64,000 nucleotides of DNA from Rhynchopus sp. YZ270_cl-10 (Eukaryota; Euglenozoa; Diplonemea; Diplonemida; Diplonemidae): NCBI GenBank assembly GCA_964035575.1, contig OZ037839.1, positions 310,001 through 374,000 on the forward strand, read 5' to 3'. Positions 1 through 10,378 of the stretch are shown here, in pieces; positions within the stretch are counted from its first letter, which is position 1; the number at the start of each line of letters is the position of its first letter. The position numbers and the translations under genes were made by a program. Under the pieces are notes generated by a model that was given only the letters and a program-made list of their open reading frames with translations, was not told the origin of the DNA and searched no databases.

Positions 1-3000
1 TGTGCTGCCACACGCAGTCCTCTGCTTCCACCACGGTGCGCCTGCTGCACAGCTCCTGCAGGGCGTGTTCGCTGTACGCAGCCTCACAGACTCGGCACAG
101 CGTCTCCTCAGCGAGCAACGTGCGCACTGCAGCTCTGTGCTGCAGGACGTGCCAGAAGGATGTGGCCATGGCGAGGCGTGCTGCTGACTCTTCGCACACC
201 ATGTCGTTGCGGGCGCATGCGTCCGAGAGCAGGAGTGCATCTGAGGGAGGTGTCTGGCGTGAAGGGACGTCATGTGCGCCCAGTGTAGAGCCCTGCTGAC
301 CGTCCTGAGTGGCCACCAGTGCACCCCAGGCAGCCTCCTCAAGCGCGTAGACGTACCTTCTCTGTGCAGCCTGCCCTGCCGTGACTGCGTCCAGCGCCGC
401 AGTGTGCAGATGCGACACCGTTGCAGTGGCGGCATCCCGCTGCAGCGTCTCTGTGCTGCGGAGCAGTGTCAGGCGCTCTGCTGCCTCGTCGGCGATGAGG
501 CAGGCACGCGCAAGACCTGCTTCCACAAGCCCGTCCACGTCGGTGCACCGTAGGCGTTTGTCCAGGGCGTCTGCGCGGTGCCGTTCAACGTGCGCATGGA
601 ACATCGCAATCTGCAGCGCGGCGTGCCACTCAATGGTTTGTCTCTGCGACGCTTCCGACAGCACAACACGCGCAACGGACGTCGTCTTGTGTTCACGATG
701 CACTGTGTCCAGCTCCACCAGGCACCCCCTCAGCTGGCTCTCCGCAGCCTGCAGCGCTGTGTGCGTCGTGCGCAGCTCCTCAGCAACACTCGCGGCATGT
801 GCCTCTGCCGTCTCTTGTGCAAGTGCGCTGACGCCCAGACGCTCCGCCACAGCGTCCAGCTCCGCTTCCCTCCGCTGCAGAAGTGCTCTGCTGCCCGAGA
901 GCGCACCCTGCAGGAGGTGCACCTCTGCTTGCAGGGCCTCCAGCTGCGACAGAGGGACACCTTCAACTGCTGCGGTGTCTGTAGGTGTGGCAGGTGTGCA
1001 CATCGCCAAGATGCTGTCGTGGGCTTCAAGCAGCTCGGCAGAAAGCACATCGTGCACCTGGAGCAGGGTTGTCCCAGTGGTGTCTGCCCAAGTCTTCCTG
1101 AGGGAAACATCCGTCTCTTCTGCAGCCGCAAGCCTGTCCTCCAGTATCTGTACCTCAGCAGCACGTGCCTCTGCACCCTGTAGCACCTCAGCCTCACGTA
1201 CTCGCAACGCATCGATGCGTGCCTCTGCTGCAGCTGTCGCACCAAGACCCTTCCGCCCGTCTGCATCCACGATCTGCTGCGTTCGCTCAAGCTCTGCAGA
1301 CAGTGCTGCATTGCGTGCCTGCAGGACCAGCACCTCTGTGTCAGCAGCAGGTGCTCTGCTGTCAGAGAGCGCACCCTGCAGGCGGCACACCTCTGCTTGC
1401 AGGGCCTCCAGCTGGGCACCTTCAGACGCGTGAGTAGGTGTGGCAGGTGTGCACATCGCCAAGATGCTGTCGTGGGCTTCAAGCAGCTCTGCAGAAAGCA
1501 CATCGTGCACCTGGAGCAGGGTTGTCCCAGTGGTGTCTGCCCAAGTCTTCCTGAGGGAAACATCCGTCTCTCCTGCAGCCGCAATCCTGTCCTCCAGTAT
1601 CTGTACCTCAGCAGCACGTGCTTCTGCACCCTGTAGCACCTCAGCCTCACGTACTCGCAACGCATCGATGCGTGCTTCTGCTGCAGCTGTCGCACCAAGA
1701 CCCTTCCGCCCGTCTGCATCCACGATCTGCTGTGTGCGCTCAAGCTCTGCAGACAGTGCTGCATTGCGTGCCTGCAGGACCAGCACCTCTGTGTCAACAG
1801 GCGCACCCCCCCACCACACGCTACCGTACGCCTCCAGCAGCCCTTCGCCAAGCGCACTGTGCACGGCAAGCGCTGCCTGCATCTCGCTCGCAGCCGTCTG
1901 CTTCAAGACCTCCTTGTGGGACGCTGCCATGATCTGTGCTGCGTGGGTGCTGTCCACAGCCTCCAGCGCTGTGTGCGTCTCTGTGAAGAGCGTCCTGAGC
2001 GCACACATCTCACCTTCCACCTGCCGCCTGATCACTTCCGCCTCTTGCCCCTCACGCTGTGCAGCTTCCAACGCCGCATGCGTCGTCCCCAGAAGCACTG
2101 CCATCTCTTCCACCTCTGCCTGCACACCTGCCGCCACACGCTTGGCCACATCGAGCTCTGCCTGCACAGCACTCTTCTCTGCCTGCAATGCTTCCAAGCC
2201 TGATTCTTGCTCGGCACGCACCCTCGCCACGACGTCACGCTCTTCTTGCAACGCTCGCAACCTCTCCTGCAGCACCTCAGCCTCGTCTCGCGCACTCTGC
2301 ACACTCTCCTTAGCAGCCGAGAGCTGCCCTTCGAGGGTCGCAATGCTGGCAACGTGCCGCTGCTGTGCGGTGCAGAGCGCATCGCGCTCCACTGTCAGCG
2401 ACGCTGCGTCAAGCCTTGCTGCGATGAGGTCCTGCGCAGACGCCGCAAGCTGCCTCCTCAGCACCGGCAGCTCCCCACCGTCACCCTCCAAGGCAAGCGT
2501 CGCCTCCTCCAGCACAGACGTCAGCTCATCGAGCGAGGTCCGTGTAGACTGCAGCTTCTGCTCCACATCGCGGGTGCGTGCCCTCTCCTCACCCTCCTGC
2601 ACCACCGCAGCACGCCCCAATCTGTGTACGGCACCTTGCTCTCTGTTTGCATGCGTATTCAGCCGTGTTGCACCTTCGTGCACAACAATGCGCAGCCGCT
2701 CCTCCGCCTCCACCACCTCCATTGCCATAGTGTCGCGAAGTGCCGCAGTGCTGTCTGCAAGCCTGCGCTGCTCAGCCTCGAAGGAGGCAAGAAGGCTGCC
2801 ACGCTCTGTTTGCCATGTCGCGGCGGTGCTGCTGTGCTGTGTGCGCATGCTGGCCAAGGCGTCAGCTGAAGTGGAAGCGTCACGTTGCGACTCTGCCAAA
2901 TCCATCGCGAGAGCGTCCAGCTGAGATGAGAGCCTCGCCTTGTCTTGCGCTAGGGTATGCTCGCGGGCTAAGCTTGCCGCATGGGTGGTATGGGTGCTTG

Positions 3001-5920
3001 AGGTTGCGGATTGCGCGGTGTGAAGAGCCTCGCGGGTCGCTGCGTGGAGGGTCACTTCTGTGGCGAGCTGCTGTACGGCGTCTCTGCGTTGTTGCGCGAG
3101 ACGTGTCTGCAGTGCTGTGGTCGCACTGTCGTGCGCAACAAGCTGTTCCTGCAACGCCGCCCGCCCTGCAGCGACATCGCCACGAAGCGAATCGACCTCC
3201 TCCTGCAGCGCCATGGCACGCTGCTGGTGACGCAGTGCGTCTGCACCCTGTTGTGTCAACGCCTTCACCTCCGCCGCAAGACGTGCCACGTCACCTTCGG
3301 CACGCACATCCCTGTCAAGCACTTCCTGCTGAAGCGAGGCGACCCTCTCCTCTAGAACCACCACACGCTCCGCCTCTGTCTGCGCATGCTGTGCCCTTTG
3401 CTTCCACTCATGCAACCCCGTCTGCAATGAGATGACCGTCTCCTGCGATGCCGCAAGCTGCAGACGGAGTTCTCGCACTTCTGTCCCCTCTGCAGGAGGC
3501 AGCCCCATGGTCTCTATCTCAGGCTGTGTCCTTTGCAGCTCGCGTCGCAAGGAGCTAATCGTCTCTGCCGATTCTGCAAGCTGCAGGCGTGCGTCGTGCA
3601 GCTCTCTCCCTTCCCCTTCAGGACGCCGCAACACCCCCACCTCCTCACGCAGCACCGCAACCGTTTGCACCGATGCCTCGAGCCGCTTTCGGGTCTCCTC
3701 CAGTTCCCGCGCGACATCGGCCCCTTCTTCTTCTCCCCCTGCACCGCGCTCCTCACGCAGGCGCTGCACCTCTGACAGAAGCTCCTTGCTGGGCTGCGCT
3801 GCTAACAACTCTTCAATTAGCTTTTCTGCCTCAGCATGCTTGGCTGCTGAGGCCCCTGCTTCGTGTCTCATGCTGTCCAGCTCTGACTCCAAGGTGTGAC
3901 ACCGTGCGTTTGATGCAAGGAGCTGTGCACGCAGGTCTTCTGTCTCCGCACCTAACAGCTGAAGCTGCTCTACGAGAGTCGAGGCTTGACCACCTCCTAT
4001 GTCGTCATGCTCAACGGGAGTGATCTGTTCTGGAAGTTCTGCCTCATTGTAGCCTGGTGCTGTACGCGGCACGTGCCGCTCCTCCGCCCGTTTCAACTCA
4101 ACGTTCACCGCAAACAAACTCTGTCGATGCAAGCTCGCTTCACGTTCCCTCAACGCGACTTCCCCCTTCAGGTCCTCCTCCAAAGACGCAATGCGGTCTC
4201 GGTAGCTGGCCTCGACTTCTTCCATGCGTGCTGTGGTTTCGAGGACGGTGGTTTGATTTGCGTCGCATAACGCAGTAAGATCCTTCAACTGTTGCTGTAG
4301 GAAGGCGTTCTCCGCCACGCTGTTGCGGTGTTCATGCCCCATATGCGTGGACTCGAGGTGCTGTATTCTGCTCTCTGCCTCTGCGTAACGTACATCGTAG
4401 TGTGCCTGGCTGTCCTTCAGGAGGACGTCCGCCTCCTCAAGCATCTGGGCACGGAGCGCGTCGAGGCGGTTCTCAGTCTCCTGCGCAGCCCTCTGCAGGT
4501 CTGCGTGGAGGCCGCTTTGCTCCTCCTCTGCGTGCTGGAGGGTGCGTTTCATGTGTGCCAGCTGTTCCTGCAGGTCTTCCTGTTGGCGGCGCATTCTGGA
4601 GTCATTGGTTTCTGCCTCGGTGCGGACCTGGCGGAGGTCGCTTTCCGCTGCCGCCCGACGTCTTTGTAAGATCTGCACCTCCGCCTCCAGCTCAACGCAC
4701 CTTGCGACTGCCCCAGCCGTCGCCGCCTTTTCTGCAGAAAGCTTTTCCTGAAGCGTTGCCATGCGTTCTGTATCTTCTCTCTGCACCGCAGCTTCGACAG
4801 CACGACGTGACGCTGCCGCAGCACTCAACGCTTGGTGCATAGTAGACAACTCACGAAGCAGGGCACTCCGCTTCGCCACTACAGCCTGCAACCGTTTGGT
4901 CTGGTTGTCACAGAACCGCAGGCCATCCACTTCCCCTTGAAGATCGGTCCTCGCAGCTACCTCCTCGACCAACTGCTCTTGCAAGGTGTCCACTGCGAGA
5001 TCGTTGTCGTGGGTGTTGCGTTGGATCGCGAGCAACTCCTCCCCAAGCGTGTCTCCCTCCACGAGAGACGCAATGAGCCGTTCCTGAAGGTCGTCCACCT
5101 GCCGGAGCAGGGCCTCCTCCTGCACCGCATCCTGCACGACACCCTCCCCAAGAATCATGTCAATGTTGTTATGCAAACTGGCCACTTGCATTTCCAACGT
5201 CATTTGGCAGTCTTCTGCAGAAGCTAACCGGTTTCGCAAGGAAGCTTCCGTTGTCTTGGCTTCTTCTAACGATTCGTCGAGGGTGAGTTTGTGGGTCGCA
5301 ACGTCAAATAAGGCTTCCTGCACATCTTGGACACGAAGTTCGAGGCACCGCCGCGCACTGCCTTCCACAGCGTTGTCCTCTGCCAGCGCCATTTGGGTTG
5401 AGACAGCGGAAATAAGCTGTTCCTGAAGATCCGCCAACTGCACCGCTTCGCTGCCACCTTCTGTAGTGAGCCTTTCAACTTCAAGGCGCAGGAGTGCGTT
5501 CTCTGCCAGAGTCTCATCGACGCAGGCAAGGAGACTCGCGTTTTGCTCCTTCAGAATCGCGTTGTGATCGGATTTCTCTGAGTCGGCAGACCCCTGAGTT
5601 GCTTCCATAGTGTGAAGGAGCTGTTCCTGCAAGCCCTCTATCTGACGTTCTAAGGTGTGTTTCAGCTCTTCTGCCGTAATTCGTTCATTGCGTGCAATTT
5701 CGATTGCTTCGTCCAGTAGGGTGTCAACGTTGTTCGTTGAAGAGTGTCGTGCCTGGTGGAGGATCGACAAAAGGCAAGGCGCAGACGGCGCCGGGAGTAG
5801 AGCACGGTGGCGAGGTGTGTGTGGAAGATGCGGTGTGCTTCCGGGGGTTGAGAGCCCCCCCCGGTCATCCCCCCATGCTACCACCTCGCGGTCCTGCAGA
5901 GGCGTGCTTGGGGATGGCAT
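1..5920 (-). CDS. Giant coiled-coil protein, C-terminus beyond window
   Basis: The minus frame stays open for 1,973 codons from the ATG at 5918-5920 to the left edge, so the C-terminus is missing here. The first ~70 residues are rich in Pro, Ser, Thr and Gly and are probably disordered. From there on the sequence is almost unbroken Glu/Gln/Leu/Ala/Arg-rich heptad-like sequence (for example LQEQLLHTMEAT, RELEETRKRLEASVQ), typical of a long parallel coiled coil. I see no catalytic motif and no membrane segment. No intron is needed. The long Ser/Cys/Arg-rich frames on the plus strand here are antisense shadows. Proteins of this type often act in basal bodies, the cytoskeleton or Golgi tethering, but nothing in the sequence decides between these. 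An internal 151-residue duplication and a copied N-terminal end upstream are listed separately. Confidence 0.85.
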   Translation of the reverse strand, partial: MPSPSTPLQDREVVAWGDDRGGLSTPGSTPHLPHTPRHRALLPAPSAPCLLSILHQARHSSTNNVDTLLDEAIEIARNERITAEELKHTLERQIEGLQEQLLHTMEATQGSADSEKSDHNAILKEQNASLLACVDETLAENALLRLEVERLTTEGGSEAVQLADLQEQLISAVSTQMALAEDNAVEGSARRCLELRVQDVQEALFDVATHKLTLDESLEEAKTTEASLRNRLASAEDCQMTLEMQVASLHNNIDMILGEGVVQDAVQEEALLRQVDDLQERLIASLVEGDTLGEELLAIQRNTHDNDLAVDTLQEQLVEEVAARTDLQGEVDGLRFCDNQTKRLQAVVAKRSALLRELSTMHQALSAAAASRRAVEAAVQREDTERMATLQEKLSAEKAATAGAVARCVELEAEVQILQRRRAAAESDLRQVRTEAETNDSRMRRQQEDLQEQLAHMKRTLQHAEEEQSGLHADLQRAAQETENRLDALRAQMLEEADVLLKDSQAHYDVRYAEAESRIQHLESTHMGHEHRNSVAENAFLQQQLKDLTALCDANQTTVLETTARMEEVEASYRDRIASLEEDLKGEVALREREASLHRQSLFAVNVELKRAEERHVPRTAPGYNEAELPEQITPVEHDDIGGGQASTLVEQLQLLGAETEDLRAQLLASNARCHTLESELDSMRHEAGASAAKHAEAEKLIEELLAAQPSKELLSEVQRLREERGAGGEEEGADVARELEETRKRLEASVQTVAVLREEVGVLRRPEGEGRELHDARLQLAESAETISSLRRELQRTQPEIETMGLPPAEGTEVRELRLQLAASQETVISLQTGLHEWKQRAQHAQTEAERVVVLEERVASLQQEVLDRDVRAEGDVARLAAEVKALTQQGADALRHQQRAMALQEEVDSLRGDVAAGRAALQEQLVAHDSATTALQTRLAQQRRDAVQQLATEVTLHAATREALHTAQSATSSTHTTHAASLAREHTLAQDKARLSSQLDALAMDLAESQRDASTSADALASMRTQHSSTAATWQTERGSLLASFEAEQRRLADSTAALRDTMAMEVVEAEERLRIVVHEGATRLNTHANREQGAVHRLGRAAVVQEGEERARTRDVEQKLQSTRTSLDELTSVLEEATLALEGDGGELPVLRRQLAASAQDLIAARLDAASLTVERDALCTAQQRHVASIATLEGQLSAAKESVQSARDEAEVLQERLRALQEERDVVARVRAEQESGLEALQAEKSAVQAELDVAKRVAAGVQAEVEEMAVLLGTTHAALEAAQREGQEAEVIRRQVEGEMCALRTLFTETHTALEAVDSTHAAQIMAASHKEVLKQTAASEMQAALAVHSALGEGLLEAYGSVWWGGAPVDTEVLVLQARNAALSAELERTQQIVDADGRKGLGATAAAEARIDALRVREAEVLQGAEARAAEVQILEDRIAAAGETDVSLRKTWADTTGTTLLQVHDVLSAELLEAHDSILAMCTPATPTHASEGAQLEALQAEVCRLQGALSDSRAPAADTEVLVLQARNAALSAELERTQQIVDADGRKGLGATAAAEARIDALRVREAEVLQGAEARAAEVQILEDRLAAAEETDVSLRKTWADTTGTTLLQVHDVLSAELLEAHDSILAMCTPATPTDTAAVEGVPLSQLEALQAEVHLLQGALSGSRALLQRREAELDAVAERLGVSALAQETAEAHAASVAEELRTTHTALQAAESQLRGCLVELDTVHREHKTTSVARVVLSEASQRQTIEWHAALQIAMFHAHVERHRADALDKRLRCTDVDGLVEAGLARACLIADEAAERLTLLRSTETLQRDAATATVSHLHTAALDAVTAGQAAQRRYVYALEEAAWGALVATQDGQQGSTLGAHDVPSRQTPPSDALLLSDACARNDMVCEESAARLAMATSFWHVLQHRAAVRTLLAEETLCRVCEAAYSEHALQELCSRRTVVEAEDCVWQH
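884..1803 (-). repeat. Tandem duplication inside the coiled-coil gene
   Basis: Two adjacent copies of about 450-470 bp lie at roughly 884-1345 and 1353-1803. They are nearly identical over the stretches starting at 982 and 1435 (offset 453 bp, 151 codons) and at 884 and 1353 (offset 469 bp). Both copies keep the reading frame, so the protein carries the same coiled-coil segment twice. The near identity suggests a recent duplication or gene conversion. Confidence 0.85.
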
Positions 5921-6706
5921 CACATCCAAAAAACAAAAAAAGAACAGAAAAAAAAAAGCCGCGGGGGGGAAAGGGGGGAGAGGAGGGAAGGGGGTGCCCA
6001 AAAAAAAAAGGTGATCTGTGCTGTGGGGTCTATGTGGGGGATGGAGTGGAGTTAAAGTGGTTGAAAGAGGGTTCAAAAATAGGGGAGCTTTTTATATAGT
6101 TTTTATAGTCATCTATGGTCGGGTGGGGGGGTGGAGGCGAAGGGGGGGGTATCTATCCAGTCCAGGGGGGGTGTGCGGCGGTGTGGTTGTGCTTGTGTTG
6201 TGTTGTGGTTTGCTATGAGAAGGCGCAACATGCAAAATACAGAACTCAAAAAATTTGGCGTCCAAAAAAAAAAAAAGGTTGACTTGAAATACAACAGCCC
6301 TCGCGTGACAGTGTACTGGTCTTGCAGGAGGCGTGCTTGGGGTATGGCATCACATCCAAAAAAACAAAAAAGTCGCCAAATTGCACCAAAAAAATCCCCA
6401 AAATCCGCCTTATTTGGACGCCAATTTATTTGGTGTCCTGTAATACACACCAAACCCCCGTAGTGCTGTATAGAGGGCGTTGTCACAACAACGACCTCTC
6501 TTTTGTATTCACGATGTACTGCAATCTCATGCTGTGCCCCATCATAGCGCTTCTTGAGCTGTGGCACACCCCCCTGATGCGCTGATGCGCTGTAAACCCG
6601 TTTTATTTTTCTTTGAATTTTTATCCTTTTTTGTTCTTAGCGAGAGTTTCTCTAGTTCGTTTAAATTTAGATTTTTTTTTGTGCTTTTTATTGTTATGTT
6701 CGTCTT
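5921..6706. other. Intergenic: homopolymer-rich, with a copied gene start
   Basis: I see no convincing gene here. A- and G-rich runs dominate 5927-6150. At 6320-6372 there is a diverged copy of 5893-5941, which is the start codon region and 5' flank of the giant coiled-coil gene; indels break its coding frame after the first codons. A 152-codon minus frame at 6109-6567 covers this copy but has no recognisable domain and probably arises by chance. Confidence 0.6.
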
Positions 6707-7069
6707 TCATGCAGTATTAGTGTTCAAGACGCTGTAGAGCAACGGCAGGTCCGGCTGCGCGCCGACAATGTTAAGCTGCTGGGAGAGGACGTTGCGCGGA
6801 ATGCGCTCCTCAGGCTGGCCGGACTCGACCACGAGCGTGCTTGCTGTGTGGTGGAAGCCGCTGTGCTCGAGGTACTCACGCACAAGCTCGTTCATCAGAA
6901 GCAGCTCGTTCGGGAGGGCGGGTTTCTCTGTTGCGCCGCTTTCGAGGCCTTTGTACACACAGGCACGGATCTGCGCCTTCATCTTCCCCAGGACACCCTG
7001 GTTGTCGAGCATGCTCTTGAGCATGCTTGCTACCTCGTCTTCGTGGTCGTCGCTGGCGGCGTCGGACAT
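6707..7069 (-). CDS. FOR20/CEP20-like centriolar protein
   Basis: A 120-residue protein that resembles the N-terminal half of FOR20/CEP20 and FGFR1OP (FOP). The matching block begins with GVLGKMKAQIRACVYKGLE, then NELLLMNELVREYLEHSGF, HHTASTLVVESGQP and PLLYSVL; this is the TOF + LisH dimerisation region (about residues 18-105). In animals and ciliates this family sits at centrioles, basal bodies and centriolar satellites and is needed for ciliogenesis, which implies a flagellated or ciliated cell. The frame is open further upstream to 7387, but the ATG at 7067-7069 is the natural start because the upstream part is low-complexity and unlike the family. The C-terminal tail of animal FOR20 is absent; the protein ends just after the LisH core. 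Confidence 0.82.
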   Translation of the reverse strand: MSDAASDDHEDEVASMLKSMLDNQGVLGKMKAQIRACVYKGLESGATEKPALPNELLLMNELVREYLEHSGFHHTASTLVVESGQPEERIPRNVLSQQLNIVGAQPDLPLLYSVLNTNTA

Positions 7070-8055
7070 ATTGTTTTGGGTGTTGTGTTTGCTGTGTGTG
7101 CTGTGGAGGAGAGGATGGGATGAACTTATAAAGTCAGGGATCTTGCTGTATATAAATGGCAGATAGATATGCATCAACCAACCTTCAGGTCGAGGCTTGA
7201 AGCACCTAGAGGTGAAGACCGTAGGTGAAGGCAAGAGATGTTCAACCAAAAAAAGGTTTTTCTTGTTCGGAAGTAAACAGTGCCCTGCGTCCGCATATGT
7301 GCGGTGGAGTTTTTCACTTTCAACTAATATTTTGTGTTCAAAATATTTACCACCGAGAATCAAAGGGCAGAAAATCAGAACCATCAAAAGGGCTCACAGA
7401 AACATACACGGTGGAGTCCACCCGGGGGAGGAGTACCTAAATAGGGGGACTATAGCGCCTATAGAAAACACTTTTTTTTGTACCAACAATCATCACTTTA
7501 CACCTTACTGGCAAAACATTTTTTTCTTTTTTTGGAGCACTCACCCAACCACCTCTGCGAATGGACAGTACGAAGCAATGCTGCCACGCCCTACTTCAAG
7601 ACGGAGACGTCCAGAAAAAAGCACACGTCTTCCGGCCACACGAGGTCCATCAAGACTTATAACCTATCATCATGCGAGCTTCCTAGGAGTAACACCACCC
7701 CCACCCCGACTCACATAGCATTCACCGTGCGCGGTATGTGACCAGCTGCGACTCCAATATCTGTGACTCACATTCTTGCGTTTTTCTGTACAAAAAAAAA
7801 ATTGGTGGTGTTATTGTGACAGAACGTCACCGATACGATGAGTTAAAAGTTGACTTGAAATACAACATTGGTACATGACCTGTGGGGTGAACCTCCAACC
7901 ATGCAGTCCTACCGTCCATTTCGTGGTTCACATTTGATATGCTAGAAAATCTTAGAGACTAGATTTGTTGCTCTTTTGCTTTATTTTGCTCAAAAAAAGA
8001 CTATAAAAACAATAAGATTGTTTTGTTGTTCCACTCCTCGCTGTCTTTTTTGATA
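7070..8055. other. Intergenic, AT-rich
   Basis: No gene is supported. A plus frame of 173 codons at 7197-7718 has no domain and includes poly-T-derived Phe runs, so it is not accepted. A 19-bp sequence at about 6281-6299 (GTTGACTTGAAATACAACA) recurs at about 7848-7866. On the minus strand, TATA-like sequence lies at about 7120-7150, upstream of the FOR20-like gene, and could be promoter; this is inference. Confidence 0.4.
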
Positions 8056-8772
8056 TTATTTCACATACCGTATCTTAAACGGCGGTGGCGCAGCTTCGAG
8101 CTCGGACCGCGAGAGGCGTGTTTTGTGTGCCGATGCAGACCCTCCTTTGCCGCCTAGCTTGGGTGTCCCGACACCGCCACCCTCCCGCCCAACCCTCGGT
8201 GTTGTTACATAGGGTGCCGGGTTCACCTCGAAGATGTGCTGTGTGTTCCCTTCCCCAACCAGACCTTCCACCAGATTGCTGATGTCGCAGAGAGGTTGGG
8301 AGGGTACGTCTTCTTCGCATCCTTCGTCGAAGATGCAGGGGCTTGTAATCGCGGTGGCACCACGTTTGCCACGTGCCCGATGCTCTGCCACCACTAACCC
8401 TTCGAGATGCGGTGTAAGCAAGACCACATCGCCTACCTGAAGCGGAAGCACTTCCCCAGATGCAACCCGTCTTGCCTTACCTTGACCACGGTGTTGGAGG
8501 TAGCATTCTGAATTCGCCTCCATACGCAATGCCGATCCCTCAACAGAGACACAAATATGCCGTCGTGAAACGTTTCGATCCTGCACCCGAAGTGCAGCAG
8601 TTCTCCCTACCAATGTGTCCCCTTCGGCCAGTCGTACACCAGGCTTGCCACTAGCCCACTCTAAACAGTATGCCGAGGATTGGGGAGTTACAGGAGGTGG
8701 GGTAGGGGTCGCCTCGCGTTGGATAATGCTCTCTAGGTCGGCCCAGTTTTGTGTGTCGCCGGTATCGGTCAT
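8056..8772 (-). CDS. FHA-domain protein
   Basis: A 238-residue protein with a forkhead-associated domain at about residues 42-125. The diagnostic residues are visible: LVGR at the first conserved strand, then VSRRHICV (the S-R-x-x-H type phosphopeptide-binding loop) and a final strand LPLQVGDVVLLTPHLEGLVV. FHA domains bind phosphothreonine, so the protein is probably a phosphorylation-dependent adaptor; no enzymatic domain is fused. The C-terminal ~100 residues are Gly/Pro/Ser-rich and probably disordered, ending FKIRYVK. The start is the ATG at 8770-8772. Its partner is unknown. Confidence 0.8.
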   Translation of the reverse strand: MTDTGDTQNWADLESIIQREATPTPPPVTPQSSAYCLEWASGKPGVRLAEGDTLVGRTAALRVQDRNVSRRHICVSVEGSALRMEANSECYLQHRGQGKARRVASGEVLPLQVGDVVLLTPHLEGLVVAEHRARGKRGATAITSPCIFDEGCEEDVPSQPLCDISNLVEGLVGEGNTQHIFEVNPAPYVTTPRVGREGGGVGTPKLGGKGGSASAHKTRLSRSELEAAPPPFKIRYVK

Positions 8773-8919
8773 TGGGGAGGGAAGTGGGGTGCAATGCCCT
8801 GGGTTAGGGGTGGGGTGGGGGGGGTTGTGTACTGGGTGTTGCTGTGGGGGTGTGGTGTGGAAGCAGGTTGTGTGTGGGTGTCAGACTTCTGATCAGTAAC
8901 CTCAGTACATATATAAAAG

Positions 8920-9095
8920 AAGCGGCGGTCATGGTACCCAAAGGTTCCAGGCGAAGCCACGGTACGCAACATTTCTAAAAAATGTTGCCATAAAAATGGT
9001 GTCGTTGGTAATTATCGTCAGAAACGTCAATTTTACTTCCATATTTTGCTAAAACAAAATTTTCTGGCGAAGCCACGGTACGCAACATTTTACTC
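8920..9095 (+). repeat. Dispersed ACGGTACG-box element, copy A
   Basis: Two identical 25-bp boxes (GGCGAAGCCACGGTACGCAA plus CATTT) lie at 8950-8974 and 9066-9090 in the same orientation, about 115 bp apart. The sequence between them matches, in reverse complement, the interval between the boxes at 17766-17790 and 17885-17909. The flank with TCATGG and AGGTTCC is shared too. The first box continues into an inverted repeat, GCAACATTT...AAATGTTGC. The GGC-GAA-GCC core can fold into a GNA-triloop mini-hairpin. Confidence 0.8.
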
Positions 9096-9775
9096 CTCCG
9101 TCTTCCAACCCTCATAATTGAATGAGATTGACACGTCTTCTCCTTCTTCTTGTACACAACCTCAAATGTCTCTGATGCTGGACTTTTGCCTGCAACTGAC
9201 GCGAACTGCCGCTTACAACGGTGAAAACCCCAAGCAAAACCACAAGTCAAAATCTTTTCCTCCACCCTGCTCCAGGGAATGGAGTGTGTGGTTGATTTTT
9301 TTTTTAGCGCGCGTATTGCATTTCACCTATTGCCTCCTTGGAATGGGAAGGCTCGCTATTGTTTAAAATAAAGATTGGTAAGGGTGGAGACACATGGGGT
9401 TGGGACTAGGTGGGGAGGGGAAGATGAGGGGAGCTCTGTCTTATACGTTACTTTTCGTTTTTTTTCATTTTTTTTTGAAAACTTGTCTTCGCGTAGACAC
9501 CCGAGGGATGCGGTTCACTATCGAAGAAACGTACTTTCCATTTTTTCTTCACACTCAGGAACAACCCCTCAGTGTTTTTCATGGACAGACAACTTGGGTG
9601 GGGTGGGGAAGGGGTGAAGTTTTACAACTAAACCAAACACCTTTCTTATACAAACAAAGGGGGAAAACTCTAATATTGGATACAAAAAACAACAACAACA
9701 ACCTTCTCTACAAAAAAACAATTTGAAAAGAAAACCCAGCTCACATCCCGAAGAGTTTTCCATTCTTTTCCCTAA
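9096..9775. other. Intergenic, nothing recognised
   Basis: The stretch is T- and A-rich with short homopolymers. The small frames on both strands have no domain and biased low-complexity content. I see no supported feature. Confidence 0.4.
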
Positions 9776-10378
9776 TCACAGCACCTTGGGGGTGCGCGCG
9801 GTGAGTGCGATGTGTGCCAAGGCTGTCTGCGACGCGGCCCGCGCCATCTCTGCTCTGGCATGGCTTGCTGCAAGGTCCGACCCAGGGACTGTGAGGATCG
9901 GAGCCTGGGTTGCTGTGTGCGCGGAGGCCATGTCGGCGCTGACCTGCGCACGCTCTGCGTGGGTCTGTGCAGTGACGTCGGCTGCTGCGATGGCGGCGGT
10001 GGTGGCTGCCGTGCGCTCTGCAGCACACCGCGCAGCGTCTGCGGCGGCAAACGAGGCTGTCAGGGTCGACGCGTCTGCCGCCCTTGCCGCCGCCGTCCCT
10101 CTCCTCGTCGCCACCGCTCCCACAGCACACTGATGCGCGACACTCAGACTCTGCGGGTACCCTGCCGCCGCCACCTCGCCCAACGCAGCAGGGGACAGCG
10201 ACGCACGCACCACAGCACCATCCGCCACCATCCTCGCGCTCTGCACTCTCTCCAGAGACGGAACACCAGGTGGCGCCACGGCAACACGTACACGAGGCGA
10301 AAGGGAGGCACGGTGTGCAGCGTCAGACTCACCGACAAATCCTCCAGACACTCCAGGGTTGGCGGTGACGTACGGCAT
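9776..10378 (-). CDS. Hypothetical Ala-rich protein
   Basis: A 200-residue protein starting at the ATG at 10376-10378 (MPYVTANPG). About residues 90-190 are dominated by Ala with regularly placed Arg, Glu and Thr (ADAARCAAERTAATTAAIAA, HAERAQVSADMASAHT), consistent with one long helix or a coiled coil. The first ~80 residues are Gly/Pro/Ser/Val-rich. There is no signal peptide, membrane span or known motif. The frame is open upstream to 10501 but that part is low-complexity, so the internal ATG is preferred. Coding status rests on the long open frame and biased composition; the function is unknown. Confidence 0.55.
   Translation of the reverse strand: MPYVTANPGVSGGFVGESDAAHRASLSPRVRVAVAPPGVPSLERVQSARMVADGAVVRASLSPAALGEVAAAGYPQSLSVAHQCAVGAVATRRGTAAARAADASTLTASFAAADAARCAAERTAATTAAIAAADVTAQTHAERAQVSADMASAHTATQAPILTVPGSDLAASHARAEMARAASQTALAHIALTARTPKVL

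Noticed and set aside
381-2924. Long Ser/Cys/Arg-rich plus-strand frames of 350 and 494 codons
   Set aside because: They are antisense to the giant coiled-coil gene; Ala, Gln and Leu codons read in reverse give this composition. The minus frame is open for 5.9 kb with protein-like sequence.
7197-7718. 173-codon plus-strand frame
   Set aside because: Contains Phe runs from poly-T and no recognisable domain; no splice or start context.
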